Source: an uncultured Sutterella sp. (lineage in GTDB: Bacteria; Pseudomonadota; Gammaproteobacteria; Burkholderiales; Burkholderiaceae_F). Taken from it: a DNA stretch of 64,000 nt. Location of the stretch: positions 1-64,000 of the forward strand of contig CAJKAP010000003.1 of NCBI GenBank assembly GCA_905197905.1, written 5' to 3'. The notes below the pieces were generated by a model. That model did no database searches, was not told the DNA's origin, and saw only the letters and a program-made list of their open reading frames with translations. Shown here piece by piece: positions 25,525 through 34,252 of this stretch. Position 1 is the stretch's first letter. The number at the start of each line of letters is the position of its first letter. The position numbers were made by a program, and so were the translations under genes.

Positions 25525-26925
25525 ATGTTTTTAGTTAAACACTTGCACTTCATCGGGATCGGTGGCACTGGGATGAGTGGCATTGCTGAGGTGATGCTCA
25601 ACTTAGGCTACATCATCAGCGGCTCGGATTTAAGCCAGACGCCCGTCACAGAACGCTTGCAGACCTTAGGCGCTCGCGTTTTCGCCGGACACGATAAAAA
25701 GAACATCCGCGGAGCGGACGTGGTCGTGATTTCTTCTGCCGTGAAGGAGAATAATCCAGAAGTGGTGGCGGCTCGTGAGATTGGAATCCCTGTAGTCCCT
25801 CGCGCGGTAATGTTGGCGGAATTGATGCGCCTTCGCCGTGGAATTGCGATTGCGGGCGCGCACGGTAAAACGACGACGACGTCGCTTACCACGTCGCTTC
25901 TTGCCGCAGGTGGGCTCGACCCCACGTTTGTGATTGGCGGGAAGTTAAATAGCGCTGGCGCCAATGCGCGCTTAGGCACTGGAGAATTTTTGGTGGCTGA
26001 GGCCGATGAGTCGGACGCCTCCTTTCTTAATCTGACGCCTGTGATTTCTGCCGTGACCAATATCGATGAAGATCATATGGACACGTACAATCACAACTTC
26101 GAGACGCTGAAGACCGCTTTTGTGGACTTCTTGGAGCGTCTGCCTTTTTACGGTGTCGCGGTGCTCTGTGTGGACGACGAGAATGTGCGCTCCATTTGCT
26201 CTCGCGTCACGAAGCGTATCCTGGGCTATGGTTTGAATAGCGACGCGCAAGTGCGTGCGATTGATGTACGCGCGCAAGGTACGCAGATGGCCTTTACGGT
26301 TTCGCGTCCCGATCATTCGCCGTTGCCCGTGGTGCTTAATTTGCCAGGGCTTCACAACGTGCGTAACGCCTTGGCGGCGATTGCCATTGCAACGATTGTT
26401 GGCGTGTCTGACGAAGCGATTGTGCAGGGGCTTTTGGAATTCCGTGGTGTGGGTCGCCGATTTGCTCGCTATGGCGAAGTTGCCTTGCGTAATCCAGACG
26501 GCAGCATCCGCGGTCACTTCGAATTGATTGATGACTACGGTCACCATCCGCATGAAATGGCGGCAACGATTTCAGCGATTCGTGGTGCCTGGCCAGATCG
26601 TCGCTTGGTTGTCGCTTTCCAGCCGCACCGCTATACGCGTACGCGTGACTGCTTTGAGCTTTTTGCTGAGGTTCTGGCACCGATTGATGAAGTGGTGCTC
26701 TGCGAAGTGTATCCTGCGGGCGAGGCTCCCATTGAAGGCGCTGATAGCCAGCACTTAGCTGATGCCGTTGCCGCTCGCGGTGGTAAGCGCCCGACCGTGG
26801 TCGCTGTGGACGACTTAAAGACGACGATTGAGCGCATTGCACAAGATGGTGACATTGTGGTGACCATGGGTGCGGGCTCAATTGGGCGGGTGCCAAGTGC
26901 GATTGCGGCTCCTGCGGTGAAATAA
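25525..26925 (+). CDS. murC: UDP-MurNAc:L-alanine ligase MurC
   Basis: First Mur ligase: adds L-alanine to UDP-MurNAc. It has 466 residues with HFIGIGGTGMSGIAEV at the N-terminus, the P-loop IAGAHGKTTTT, EADESDASFLNL, and DDYGHHPHE in the C-terminal domain. GAAGGA lies about 8 bases before ATG 25525. Sits between murG and ddl as in most proteobacteria. Confidence 0.97.
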   Translation: MFLVKHLHFIGIGGTGMSGIAEVMLNLGYIISGSDLSQTPVTERLQTLGARVFAGHDKKNIRGADVVVISSAVKENNPEVVAAREIGIPVVPRAVMLAELMRLRRGIAIAGAHGKTTTTSLTTSLLAAGGLDPTFVIGGKLNSAGANARLGTGEFLVAEADESDASFLNLTPVISAVTNIDEDHMDTYNHNFETLKTAFVDFLERLPFYGVAVLCVDDENVRSICSRVTKRILGYGLNSDAQVRAIDVRAQGTQMAFTVSRPDHSPLPVVLNLPGLHNVRNALAAIAIATIVGVSDEAIVQGLLEFRGVGRRFARYGEVALRNPDGSIRGHFELIDDYGHHPHEMAATISAIRGAWPDRRLVVAFQPHRYTRTRDCFELFAEVLAPIDEVVLCEVYPAGEAPIEGADSQHLADAVAARGGKRPTVVAVDDLKTTIERIAQDGDIVVTMGAGSIGRVPSAIAAPAVK

Positions 26926-26966
26926 GCAACGAATTGAAGAAACTCTATCAAAGAAGAGAAAAGAAA

Positions 26967-27893
26967 ATGACAAAAGAACGTGTAGTGCTCTTTATGGGCG
27001 GGATCTCCTCGGAACGCGAAGTCTCCTTGATGTCGGGCAATGGGGTGAAAGAGGCTTTGCTCTCTCGTGGCGTCGATGTCACGGTTTTCGACCCTAAGGA
27101 GCAGTCCTTGGCTGAGCTTGAGGCTGGCAAATTTGATAAAGCCTTTATTGCGCTTCACGGTCGTGGTGGCGAAGACGGTACTTTGCAAGGGGTGTTGAAT
27201 TACCTGGGCGTTCCCTATACGGGGCCAGGTGTGAAGACCTGCGCAGTGGCCATGGATAAAGAGCTCACGAAAATCGTTTGGCGCTCGGGTGGTATTCCTG
27301 TGCCCGCGGGGGAAGCGATTTCGGTTGATGTTTCTGACGAAGAACTCTTAGGGTTAATTTCTCGATTTGGTGCAACGGGCTTGGTGGTAAAGCCCGCTAA
27401 CGATGGCTCTTCGATCGGGGTGACGAAATTAAAGAATCCCACGCTTCAGAGCTTGCGCGCCGCCGTAAACGATGCTGCTGAGCACGATGGGGAAATTTTG
27501 GTCGAAGAATATATTGTGGGCCGCGAATTCACGGTAGCGCTCTTTGATGGTCGCGCCCTCCCTGTGATTGAAATTCAGGCGCCAGAAGGCGACTATGACT
27601 TTCAGAATAAATACTTTGGCGACGCGGTGAAGTACGTTTGCCCAGCGCCTCTTTCTGACGAAAAAGCCTCTGAGTTGAGCCAACTTTGCGAAAAAGCGTT
27701 TGCCCTGTTGGGCGCTCGTGGCTGGTCTCGTATTGACGTGCTCCAGCGTGAAGATGGGAGCTTTGCACTTCTTGAAATCAACACTTCTCCTGGTATGACG
27801 CCGCACTCTTTGGTACCGATGGCCGCTCGTGCCGTGGGGATGTCCTACGCAGACCTTTGCCTAAACGTTTTAGCTATGGCAGAAACGGATTAA
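26967..27893 (+). CDS. ddl: D-alanine:D-alanine ligase (DdlB type)
   Basis: ATP-grasp enzyme that joins two D-alanines for the MurF reaction. It has 308 residues, typical of DdlB. It contains GGISSEREVSLMSG at the N-terminus, HGRGGEDGTLQG, KPANDGSSIGV and the C-terminal LEINTSPGMTPHSL. I start at ATG 26967, just before TKERVVLFMGG; the frame opening at 26934 adds 11 residues without family match. Confidence 0.96.
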   Translation: MTKERVVLFMGGISSEREVSLMSGNGVKEALLSRGVDVTVFDPKEQSLAELEAGKFDKAFIALHGRGGEDGTLQGVLNYLGVPYTGPGVKTCAVAMDKELTKIVWRSGGIPVPAGEAISVDVSDEELLGLISRFGATGLVVKPANDGSSIGVTKLKNPTLQSLRAAVNDAAEHDGEILVEEYIVGREFTVALFDGRALPVIEIQAPEGDYDFQNKYFGDAVKYVCPAPLSDEKASELSQLCEKAFALLGARGWSRIDVLQREDGSFALLEINTSPGMTPHSLVPMAARAVGMSYADLCLNVLAMAETD

Positions 27894-27934
27894 CCTCTTG
27901 AGATTCACGGTTCGTCTAAGCAGAGTAGAGCAAG

Positions 27935-28909
27935 ATGCTGTTTTCTAAGAAAGAAAAAGAGCGCAAAGAGCCAGTAGTGGAAGAGACGAGTCTTCCGCTT
28001 GAGCTCGAAGATATTGAAGCGATGGAAAAAGACAGACGCGCGCAAGAAGAACGCGCCTATCGTCTGGCTGACATTCGCTCCTTTTTGCGTAGCTTTTTCA
28101 TTGGCGTCATCACCGTTGCGCTGATCTTTGGCATTTGGTTTGGCGTGCGCACCGCCATTCACTTGCCGTACTTTAATCTGACGAAATTAGTGATCGAAGG
28201 GGATACGAATAAAGTTTCGCCTACGCGTTTAAAAGAAGTGGTTCAGCCCGCGATTGATGGGAATTTCTTCTCGGTTAACCTTGGAAAAGTCCGCGCAGCA
28301 GTGCGTCAAGTGCCGTGGATTAGAGAGGCTAGCATTCGTCGAGTTTGGCCCGACGAACTCCACGTGCAATTCACCACGCGCCGAGCTGTGGCGGTCTATG
28401 AAGATGGTCGTTTAGTGGATGCTCAAGGGGAACTTTTTGTGGGCAACCCTGACGAACAAGAAATTACTGGAGAGACGCTCCCCAGTTTTTCAGGTACAGC
28501 AGCGCTCATTCCCGATATTTTGCGCTACTATCAGGAATTTTCTCGCGCCGTGCGCCCCCTAGGGGTAGAGGTGACCTCGGTTTCTTGTAGTGACCGTGGG
28601 AGTTGGAGCCTCACCTTCTCTTCGAAAACGATTCCGCCCACACGCGTTGATCTTGGGCTCGATCGCGGTCGTGGCGAAAAAGTGATTGAAAAATTGGTGA
28701 ACGTGGTGGCGGCTTACCCCAGTATTCGAGAGGTATTCCAAGGACCACCGACGTCAATTGATGCCCGTTATAATCAAGCCTTTTCTGCTTCTCCTCCTGA
28801 CAAGGAATATCAAGCTCCGCCCGTGCGTGACTTAGATGTTCCCATCTCTAATGAGGACGCAGACATTGATGAAACGGATTCTAAGAGCGAGACAAAACCA
28901 GGGACGTAA
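27935..28909 (+). CDS. ftsQ: Cell division protein FtsQ
   Basis: Bitopic divisome protein that recruits FtsL-FtsB. It has 324 residues. A long charged cytoplasmic region (1-50) is rich in Glu, Lys and Arg. One transmembrane helix follows (about 54-75), then a POTRA domain (about 80-150, FNLTKLVIEGDTNKVS) and the beta domain with PWIREASIRRVWPDELHVQF. The C-terminal 40 residues are acidic and look disordered. It is longer than the E. coli protein at both ends. Confidence 0.92.
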   Translation: MLFSKKEKERKEPVVEETSLPLELEDIEAMEKDRRAQEERAYRLADIRSFLRSFFIGVITVALIFGIWFGVRTAIHLPYFNLTKLVIEGDTNKVSPTRLKEVVQPAIDGNFFSVNLGKVRAAVRQVPWIREASIRRVWPDELHVQFTTRRAVAVYEDGRLVDAQGELFVGNPDEQEITGETLPSFSGTAALIPDILRYYQEFSRAVRPLGVEVTSVSCSDRGSWSLTFSSKTIPPTRVDLGLDRGRGEKVIEKLVNVVAAYPSIREVFQGPPTSIDARYNQAFSASPPDKEYQAPPVRDLDVPISNEDADIDETDSKSETKPGT

Positions 28910-29026
28910 CAAGTTTTTTTCGTTGAAATCGGGTTTTTTCTCTATGCTCTCTGAAAATGTTGGTAGTATTCTTACGTTGTAGCTCACGACATTAACTTGT
29001 CTGCTCAAATAACGGTTAACTGAACT

Positions 29027-30256
29027 ATGAATAATCCTCCTGATATCCTCGTCGGCTTAGATGTGGGCACCACTAAGGTGCTCTGCGTTGTCGCGCGCCC
29101 AGCTGAAGAGGTCGGCTTCTATCGCATTGAAGGCTACGGTCTTGTGCAGTCCGAGGGGATTAGTCATGGAGTGGTGACCGATATTGAGGGTGCGGTGAGA
29201 TCGATCCGCTCCGCGATTAAAGAGGCGCAGTACACGGCGCAAGTTCAGTTCACCGAAGCCGTTGTCGCTATTGGGGGCTCCACCTTGACGAGCGAAGACT
29301 GCGTGGGAACCGCGGTGGTGCGTGGACGAGAAGTGACGCCGCACGATGTGACGATTGCTGAGGCGAACGCTCGAGAAAACGTGAACCGCAAAGATCGTCA
29401 GCTCATCAAAATGATCGCGCAAGGTTACCGCGCGGGCGATGTGGTCACGCCGACTCCGCCTATTGGTTTTTCCGCGGACCGCATTGAAGCGCTCTACCAC
29501 TCTGTGTTTGGCTCGATTTCTAACGCAGAGAATATGCGCCGCTGCTTACAGCGCTCAAGCTTAGAGTTACTTAACTATGAGCCACACCCGTGGGCGGCTG
29601 CGCGCGCTGTTCTTTCAGAAACGGAAAAGTACTGTGGCACCGTGGTCTTTGACTTGGGAGCTCAGACGACATCGATTTCGCTTTTCCACGAAAACGTGAT
29701 CGCCTTTACGGATGTGCGCCCTTACGGATCGGAATTCTTTACGCGCGACATTGCGATTATTTTCGGATTAACGCTCGAACAGGCCGAAGAGATGAAACTC
29801 ACCTCTGGGCACTGCGATCTTTCGCGCGTTCGTCGTGGCGAGACAGTGCAACCACGTGACCAGAAGGGGGTGCTTCCGCGCCTTTACTCCAAAGAGTTGC
29901 TCGTGAAAACGTTGCGTGGTCGTGCGCTTGAAATTTTCCGTCTCTACAAGCGAGATTTAGAAGAAGCAGGAATGCTTCCCTTTATTCACAGCGTTGTGCT
30001 CACTGGTGGTGGCGCGAATTTGAGTGGAATTGAATTGGTGGCCGAAGAAGTGTTTGGCGTGCCAGTGCGTATTGGTACGCCTCGCTACGTTCGCGGTCAA
30101 CCAGGACTCATCATGAAGCCAGAAGCCAGTGTGGCGATGGGGCTTATTTCGTCTGCAGGCGAAGCCCTCGCACAAGGCGAAGAGCATGGTCATCGACCGA
30201 AAGGTTTCTCCACGCGCTTTGGCTGGCTTAAGACGCTGTTTACAGGTAATTACTGA
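29027..30256 (+). CDS. ftsA: Cell division protein FtsA
   Basis: Actin-like ATPase that anchors FtsZ to the membrane. It has 409 residues with the phosphate-1 motif LVGLDVGTTKVLCVV, an SHS2/1C domain (about 85-165), VFDLGAQTTSIS and VLTGGGANLSG. The C-terminal FGWLKTLF is the amphipathic membrane-targeting helix. The 117-base gap before it is larger than elsewhere in the cluster and could hold an extra promoter, but I see no convincing one. Confidence 0.97.
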   Translation: MNNPPDILVGLDVGTTKVLCVVARPAEEVGFYRIEGYGLVQSEGISHGVVTDIEGAVRSIRSAIKEAQYTAQVQFTEAVVAIGGSTLTSEDCVGTAVVRGREVTPHDVTIAEANARENVNRKDRQLIKMIAQGYRAGDVVTPTPPIGFSADRIEALYHSVFGSISNAENMRRCLQRSSLELLNYEPHPWAAARAVLSETEKYCGTVVFDLGAQTTSISLFHENVIAFTDVRPYGSEFFTRDIAIIFGLTLEQAEEMKLTSGHCDLSRVRRGETVQPRDQKGVLPRLYSKELLVKTLRGRALEIFRLYKRDLEEAGMLPFIHSVVLTGGGANLSGIELVAEEVFGVPVRIGTPRYVRGQPGLIMKPEASVAMGLISSAGEALAQGEEHGHRPKGFSTRFGWLKTLFTGNY

Positions 30257-30341
30257 AAATTGATACCTTTGGTGCGGGTTAAAGTACTGCAGAAAACTCG
30301 AAACTAGGTAATAATTAAAAGATTCATATTTGAGGTCAACC

Positions 30342-31646
30342 ATGCCCTACGAAATCCTGCAAGAAATTGATCCCATGAACACCGTGATTAAAGTGATCGG
30401 TGTGGGTGGTGGCGGCGGTAACGCTGTCGAACACATGCTCGCTAAGGGAGCAAAAGGTATTGAGTTTATTGCTGCCAATACCGACCATCAGGCCCTTCAG
30501 CGCTCGCATGCTCATGTGAACATTCAGCTCGGCTCGACCGGGTTGGGAGCTGGTGCGAAGCCAGAAATCGGCGCCGCGGCGGCTCTTGAAAAGCGCGAAC
30601 AGATCGCTGAAGCGATTCGTGACGCGCATCTTCTCTTTATTACCGCAGGTATGGGCGGTGGCACGGGTACGGGTGCTGCGCCGGTCATTGCTGAAATCGC
30701 TAAAGAACTTGGCATTTTGACCGTGGCTGTCGTCACGAAACCCTTTAGCTTTGAAGGCGGTCGCCGTATGCGCGTCGCTGAAAAGGGTATCGAAAACTTG
30801 AAGGCTAACGTCGATTCGATGATCGTCATCTTGAACGAAAAGCTCGAAAGCGAATGCCCGAAAGATGCGACGATGAAAGAATGCTTTGAAATGAGTAACG
30901 AAGTGCTCTACAAGGCTTGCGTCGGTATCGCTGAAATCATCAATACCCCGGGTACGATTAACGTTGACTTCGAAGACTTGAAGACCGTGATGACCGAACG
31001 TGGTACTGCCATTATCGGTTTGGCGACGGCTTCGGGCCCGGACCGCGCTCGCGTGGCTGCCGAAAAGGCAATTGCTTCGCCGTTGCTCGAAGGCGCCAAT
31101 TTGCAGGGCGCTCGTGGCTTGTTGGTTTACTTCACTGGCAACGAATCCGTGACCTTGAGCGAAATTCGCGAAGCGATGTCGGTCTTGAACACCTTCGTTC
31201 ACCGCTCGGCTATCGTCATCTTTGGTTCGGCGATTGCAGAAGACATGGGCGACGAAGTGCGCGTGACGTTGGTGGCAACGGGCTTGGATCATCCGCTTGA
31301 ACCAGGCGAAACCCGTATGGGCCGCACGAATATGCCTGACTTCGGTTCTCAGGCTGGCGCTGCTGCCGCTGTGGCGGCTGATGATACGCCAGTTCCCTCC
31401 TTTACGATTCCGCAGTACTTGGGTGGCAGTGGCTCGACCATTCAGCAGCCCGCTGCAGAGCCTGTGAAGGAAGAAGTGCCTGTTGCTGAAGCACCCGCTC
31501 AGGAAGAAGCAGCCCCTGCGGCCGCTCCAGCTCCTAGTGTGGAAGCTGCACCAGAAGCTCCGGCAGAAAGCGCTCCTCAGCAGGCTGAAGCCCCCGCTGA
31601 TGACACGATTCCTACCTTTACTATCCCAGCTTACTTGCGTAAGTAA
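30342..31646 (+). CDS. ftsZ: Cell division GTPase FtsZ, with a duplicated C-terminal peptide-like motif
   Basis: Tubulin-like GTPase that forms the Z ring. It has 434 residues; the GTP tumbler motif GGGTGTG is at 105-111 and the globular core ends near 320. The linker (about 345-420) is rich in Ala, Pro and Glu. The C-terminal partner-binding peptide reads I-P-A-Y-L-R-K (428-434). A second, similar motif, DDTPVPSFTIPQYL, lies at 347-360 at the start of the linker. The C-terminal copy is DDTIPTFTIPAYL (420-432). Start ATG 30342 is supported by GAGG 7 bases upstream. Confidence 0.97.
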   Translation: MPYEILQEIDPMNTVIKVIGVGGGGGNAVEHMLAKGAKGIEFIAANTDHQALQRSHAHVNIQLGSTGLGAGAKPEIGAAAALEKREQIAEAIRDAHLLFITAGMGGGTGTGAAPVIAEIAKELGILTVAVVTKPFSFEGGRRMRVAEKGIENLKANVDSMIVILNEKLESECPKDATMKECFEMSNEVLYKACVGIAEIINTPGTINVDFEDLKTVMTERGTAIIGLATASGPDRARVAAEKAIASPLLEGANLQGARGLLVYFTGNESVTLSEIREAMSVLNTFVHRSAIVIFGSAIAEDMGDEVRVTLVATGLDHPLEPGETRMGRTNMPDFGSQAGAAAAVAADDTPVPSFTIPQYLGGSGSTIQQPAAEPVKEEVPVAEAPAQEEAAPAAAPAPSVEAAPEAPAESAPQQAEAPADDTIPTFTIPAYLRK

Positions 31647-31699
31647 GATTAGGAAAAATGAAGCGTGATGCTCTTTCCGCGTAAAGAGATTCACTAGAG

Positions 31700-31756
31700 A
31701 AAAGAGGGAGAGGCGTATGAGTTTTTTAACTCACCCGTCCACTCCCTTTTTCATCT
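31700..31756 (+). terminator. Terminator of the dcw cluster after ftsZ
   Basis: AAAGAGGGAG pairs with CTCCCTTTTT across an inner stem ATGAGTT/AACTCA, followed by T-rich sequence. It separates ftsZ from lpxC. Confidence 0.8.
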
Positions 31757-31783
31757 TTTCGAGATTTATCCAAAAGGCATTGC

Positions 31784-32725
31784 ATGTTTAAACAACGCAC
31801 CCTCAAAGAGCCCATCTCTAGCGTCGGGATTGGTTTACATAGTGGTCGAAAAGTCCGTCTGACATTGCGCCCCGCTCCGATTGATACCGGGATCGTTTAT
31901 CGTCGTGTGGACTGCAATCCCCCTGTGGAAATTCCTGCTTATCCCTTGAACGTGAACGACACCCGTATGGCCACAACGGTCAACATTGGGGACGTGCACG
32001 TCTCGACGATTGAGCACTTGATGAGTGCTTTTAATGGCTTAGGGATTGACAACATCTACGTGGATGTTGATGCCGCGGAAATTCCGATTATGGACGGCTC
32101 TGGCGCGAGTTTTGTCTTTTTGCTTCGTAGTGCTGGCATTGTGGAGCAGGAAGCGGCCAAGCGCTTTGTGCGTGTCTTAAAGCCCGTTGAAGTGCACGAC
32201 GGCGACAAGTGGGCTCGCTTAGAACCCTGGTCTGGTTTCCGTTTGAGTTTCTCCATTGCCTTTGGTCACCCTGCGATTGACCAGACCGTGCAGATGGCGG
32301 ATGTGGACTTCTCGAAAACCACATACGAGCAGGCTGTGGCGCGCTCTCGCACCTTTGGTTTTGTGCAGGACGTGGAAATGCTTCGTCGTATTGGCTTGGC
32401 GCAGGGTGGCTCGCTCGGTAACGCCATTGTGATGGACGAATTCCGTATTTTGAATCCAGAAGGCCTGCGATCGGACGATGAATTCGTGAAGCACAAGATT
32501 CTGGATGCGATGGGTGACCTCTATGTGTTGGGGCATCCGCTCTTGGCGTATTATCGTGCGCACAAGTCGGGCCATGGACTTAACAATCTGCTTCTTCGCG
32601 AACTCTTAAACCATCCCGATGCTTGGGAATGGACAACGTTTGAAGACGCTAACGATTGCCCGGTCGACTTCTGGCGCCAGACTTCGGAAGCAGAAGCCGA
32701 TAAAGTGGCGGCAGTCAGAGCCTAA
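31784..32725 (+). CDS. lpxC: UDP-3-O-acyl-N-acetylglucosamine deacetylase LpxC
   Basis: Zinc enzyme for the first committed step of lipid A synthesis. It has 313 residues. Zinc ligands are H78 in STIEHLMSA and H237 with D241 in KHKILDAMGDL; the catalytic histidine lies in HKSGHGLNN. GVGLHSG appears as GIGLHSG near residue 15. It follows ftsZ after a terminator, so it needs its own promoter or read-through. Confidence 0.97.
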   Translation: MFKQRTLKEPISSVGIGLHSGRKVRLTLRPAPIDTGIVYRRVDCNPPVEIPAYPLNVNDTRMATTVNIGDVHVSTIEHLMSAFNGLGIDNIYVDVDAAEIPIMDGSGASFVFLLRSAGIVEQEAAKRFVRVLKPVEVHDGDKWARLEPWSGFRLSFSIAFGHPAIDQTVQMADVDFSKTTYEQAVARSRTFGFVQDVEMLRRIGLAQGGSLGNAIVMDEFRILNPEGLRSDDEFVKHKILDAMGDLYVLGHPLLAYYRAHKSGHGLNNLLLRELLNHPDAWEWTTFEDANDCPVDFWRQTSEAEADKVAAVRA

Positions 32726-32743
32726 AGTAAGAGAATAAAAAAG

Positions 32744-32779
32744 CCAAAGGGAACGATGTTTGAAGTCGTTCCCTTTTTG
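32744..32779. terminator. Bidirectional terminator between lpxC and the DciA-like gene
   Basis: AAAGGGAACGA (32746-32756) pairs with TCGTTCCCTTT (32766-32776), with A-rich and T-rich flanks on the two sides. Confidence 0.88.
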
Positions 32780-32788
32780 CGATGAGCG

Positions 32789-33985
32789 CTATTTTTCGAG
32801 CGAAAAATGATAAAGCTCTTCTGCAACATCAGCGGGTGTCCGCAGATTCATCTTCATCTCGGTGAGCCCTTCGGTTAACTTACGAAGACGCGCTCTCGCT
32901 TCAATCAACTCTTCTGTGCATTGCGACCCTCGTTGGGTTTGGGCAGTGTTCAGTTGATCCTCGATAGCAGACATTTCGGTCGTGATCATTCGCTCGAGCG
33001 CCCCCGCATATTCCTCGGTGTTAGAAGGTAGCAGTGCAGACTGCAATTTGGCTAGCGTGCGACGAAGGGAATAGTTATCGGTCTTCTCTAAGAGCTCACG
33101 AATGGCCATAGCTCCTTTGATGCTAGGCGACAACGTGATAAGTGCGTCAGGGATAGCGTCTTCTTCAAGACTTTTCTCGTCCACGAGATAGTGCGCCGCT
33201 TTCGTGGGATCGGTTTCTACCCATTGAGAGGCTAAGTTCAAGCGCTCAAGCGCCTCGTTGTTTTTCGCAATCCTCGCATGAATCTTCTCGATTTCTGTTT
33301 GAATCTTCGCTCGCGAAGCGGCAAGACGGGCTTCAATCGCTTCTAGGGCGGCAAGCTGTCGGCTGTTGAGCGAATTACTCGACTCCAAACGTTGCGAGGC
33401 GAGCTCCGTTTCTTTGCGAGCTAACTCTCGATCGAGAAGATAGTTGTCTTCAGCGAGCTTGAGTGAGAGCGTTGTAATCTGCTGCTCGACCGCATTTTTG
33501 AGCAAATTGGGATCTGGCGAGAGCGTCGCACTCAAGCGAGCAAACGTTTCGCGTAACCGGTCATCTTTAATTTTTGGGAGCATCGCCGCCACGGTTGCGG
33601 CCCCAATGACAGTGCGAGGGAGAGGCTCACTATTGGGAGCTTCATCCTCTTTGACCTCATCGATTGTCGGAACGATATGAACGTTGATCTCCGTAATGGG
33701 GAGTTGCGCCAAGGCAAGCTCTCGCAGGAGGCGTCCTTTGAGCTGACGAATACGATTTTCTTGGGAAGCAGAGTCAACTAAAAGCGTAAGGACGGTACCC
33801 TGCACGCGGCAGTGCGCGGGATCCGAGAAATTCGTCGAAATGCGATACGCCGAGAGCACCGGCGCGATGACGAAACCCGCTTTGCGAGAAAGACGAAGAT
33901 CAGCCAAAAGATTCGGCTGATCTTGAGCGAATTGCTCTTTGAAGGAGTTGAGACGTGTATTGCGTCTACGAAAGGCTTCACGCAT
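32789..33985 (-). CDS. DciA-like (DUF721) protein with a long duplicated coiled-coil extension
   Basis: A 398-residue protein without a signal peptide. Residues about 14-105 resemble the DUF721/DciA fold: a helix, then VQGTVLTLLVDSASQENRIRQL and a following helix and strand. DciA assists loading of the replicative helicase, and a DUF721 gene often sits between lpxC and secA in betaproteobacteria. The remaining 290 residues are unusual. A helical module at about 125-178 recurs at about 287-342 (RETFARLSATLSP versus RRTLAKLQSALLP). The two copies flank a charged coiled coil (about 180-250). Ordinary DciA proteins are about 150 residues. No ribosome site is visible at ATG 33985. The DciA assignment is moderate; the duplication is seen directly. 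Confidence 0.6.
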   Translation of the reverse strand: MREAFRRRNTRLNSFKEQFAQDQPNLLADLRLSRKAGFVIAPVLSAYRISTNFSDPAHCRVQGTVLTLLVDSASQENRIRQLKGRLLRELALAQLPITEINVHIVPTIDEVKEDEAPNSEPLPRTVIGAATVAAMLPKIKDDRLRETFARLSATLSPDPNLLKNAVEQQITTLSLKLAEDNYLLDRELARKETELASQRLESSNSLNSRQLAALEAIEARLAASRAKIQTEIEKIHARIAKNNEALERLNLASQWVETDPTKAAHYLVDEKSLEEDAIPDALITLSPSIKGAMAIRELLEKTDNYSLRRTLAKLQSALLPSNTEEYAGALERMITTEMSAIEDQLNTAQTQRGSQCTEELIEARARLRKLTEGLTEMKMNLRTPADVAEELYHFSLEK

Positions 33986-34120
33986 GAGTGGGAGGTGTTC
34001 AAGAAAAAAGTAGGGGTTTTCTTCATTTTATCGCAGACAAGAACAATGCTGTGACGGATTCGGCAAAGGGGCTAAATTCTAAAAAACTGTAAAGTCTAGA
34101 AACCAAGATGCGCTAGAACT

Positions 34121-34150
34121 ATTCAAAGATAGTGTGTTATATGCGATAAT
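34121..34150 (+). promoter_or_regulatory. Candidate secA promoter
   Basis: TTCAAA (34121-34126), 18-base spacer, GATAAT (34145-34150) preceded by TGC, an extended -10. The predicted start near 34157 gives a leader of about 95 nt. Confidence 0.5.
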
Positions 34151-34165
34151 TTGAAGATTATTGCG

Positions 34166-34233
34166 CGGACAACTCCCAAATGTAGGAGAAGATAATCTCC
34201 AGACGGAAGACTCCTTTGTCCGAGTATTTTTAG
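34166..34233 (+). promoter_or_regulatory. Structured secA leader, possible attenuator
   Basis: CGGACAA (34166-34172) and AGGAG (34184-34188) can both pair with the continuous segment CTCCTTTGTCCG (34211-34222), followed by TATTTTTAG. In a competing fold GGAGA (34185-34189) pairs with TCTCC (34196-34200). The two folds exclude each other, as in attenuators. No SecM-like leader peptide is present. Confidence 0.45.
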
Positions 34234-34252
34234 CCAGAAAGAAATTACATAA

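Noticed and set aside
30336..31694. A 452-residue open frame antisense to ftsZ
   Set aside because: Covers ftsZ completely; long antisense frames arise from the codon pattern of highly expressed genes. The translation is rich in His, Arg and Ser without domain signatures.
34079..34252. SecM-like leader peptide before secA
   Set aside because: The only ATGs in the leader are followed at once by stop codons or lie outside a translatable frame; no arrest motif is visible.
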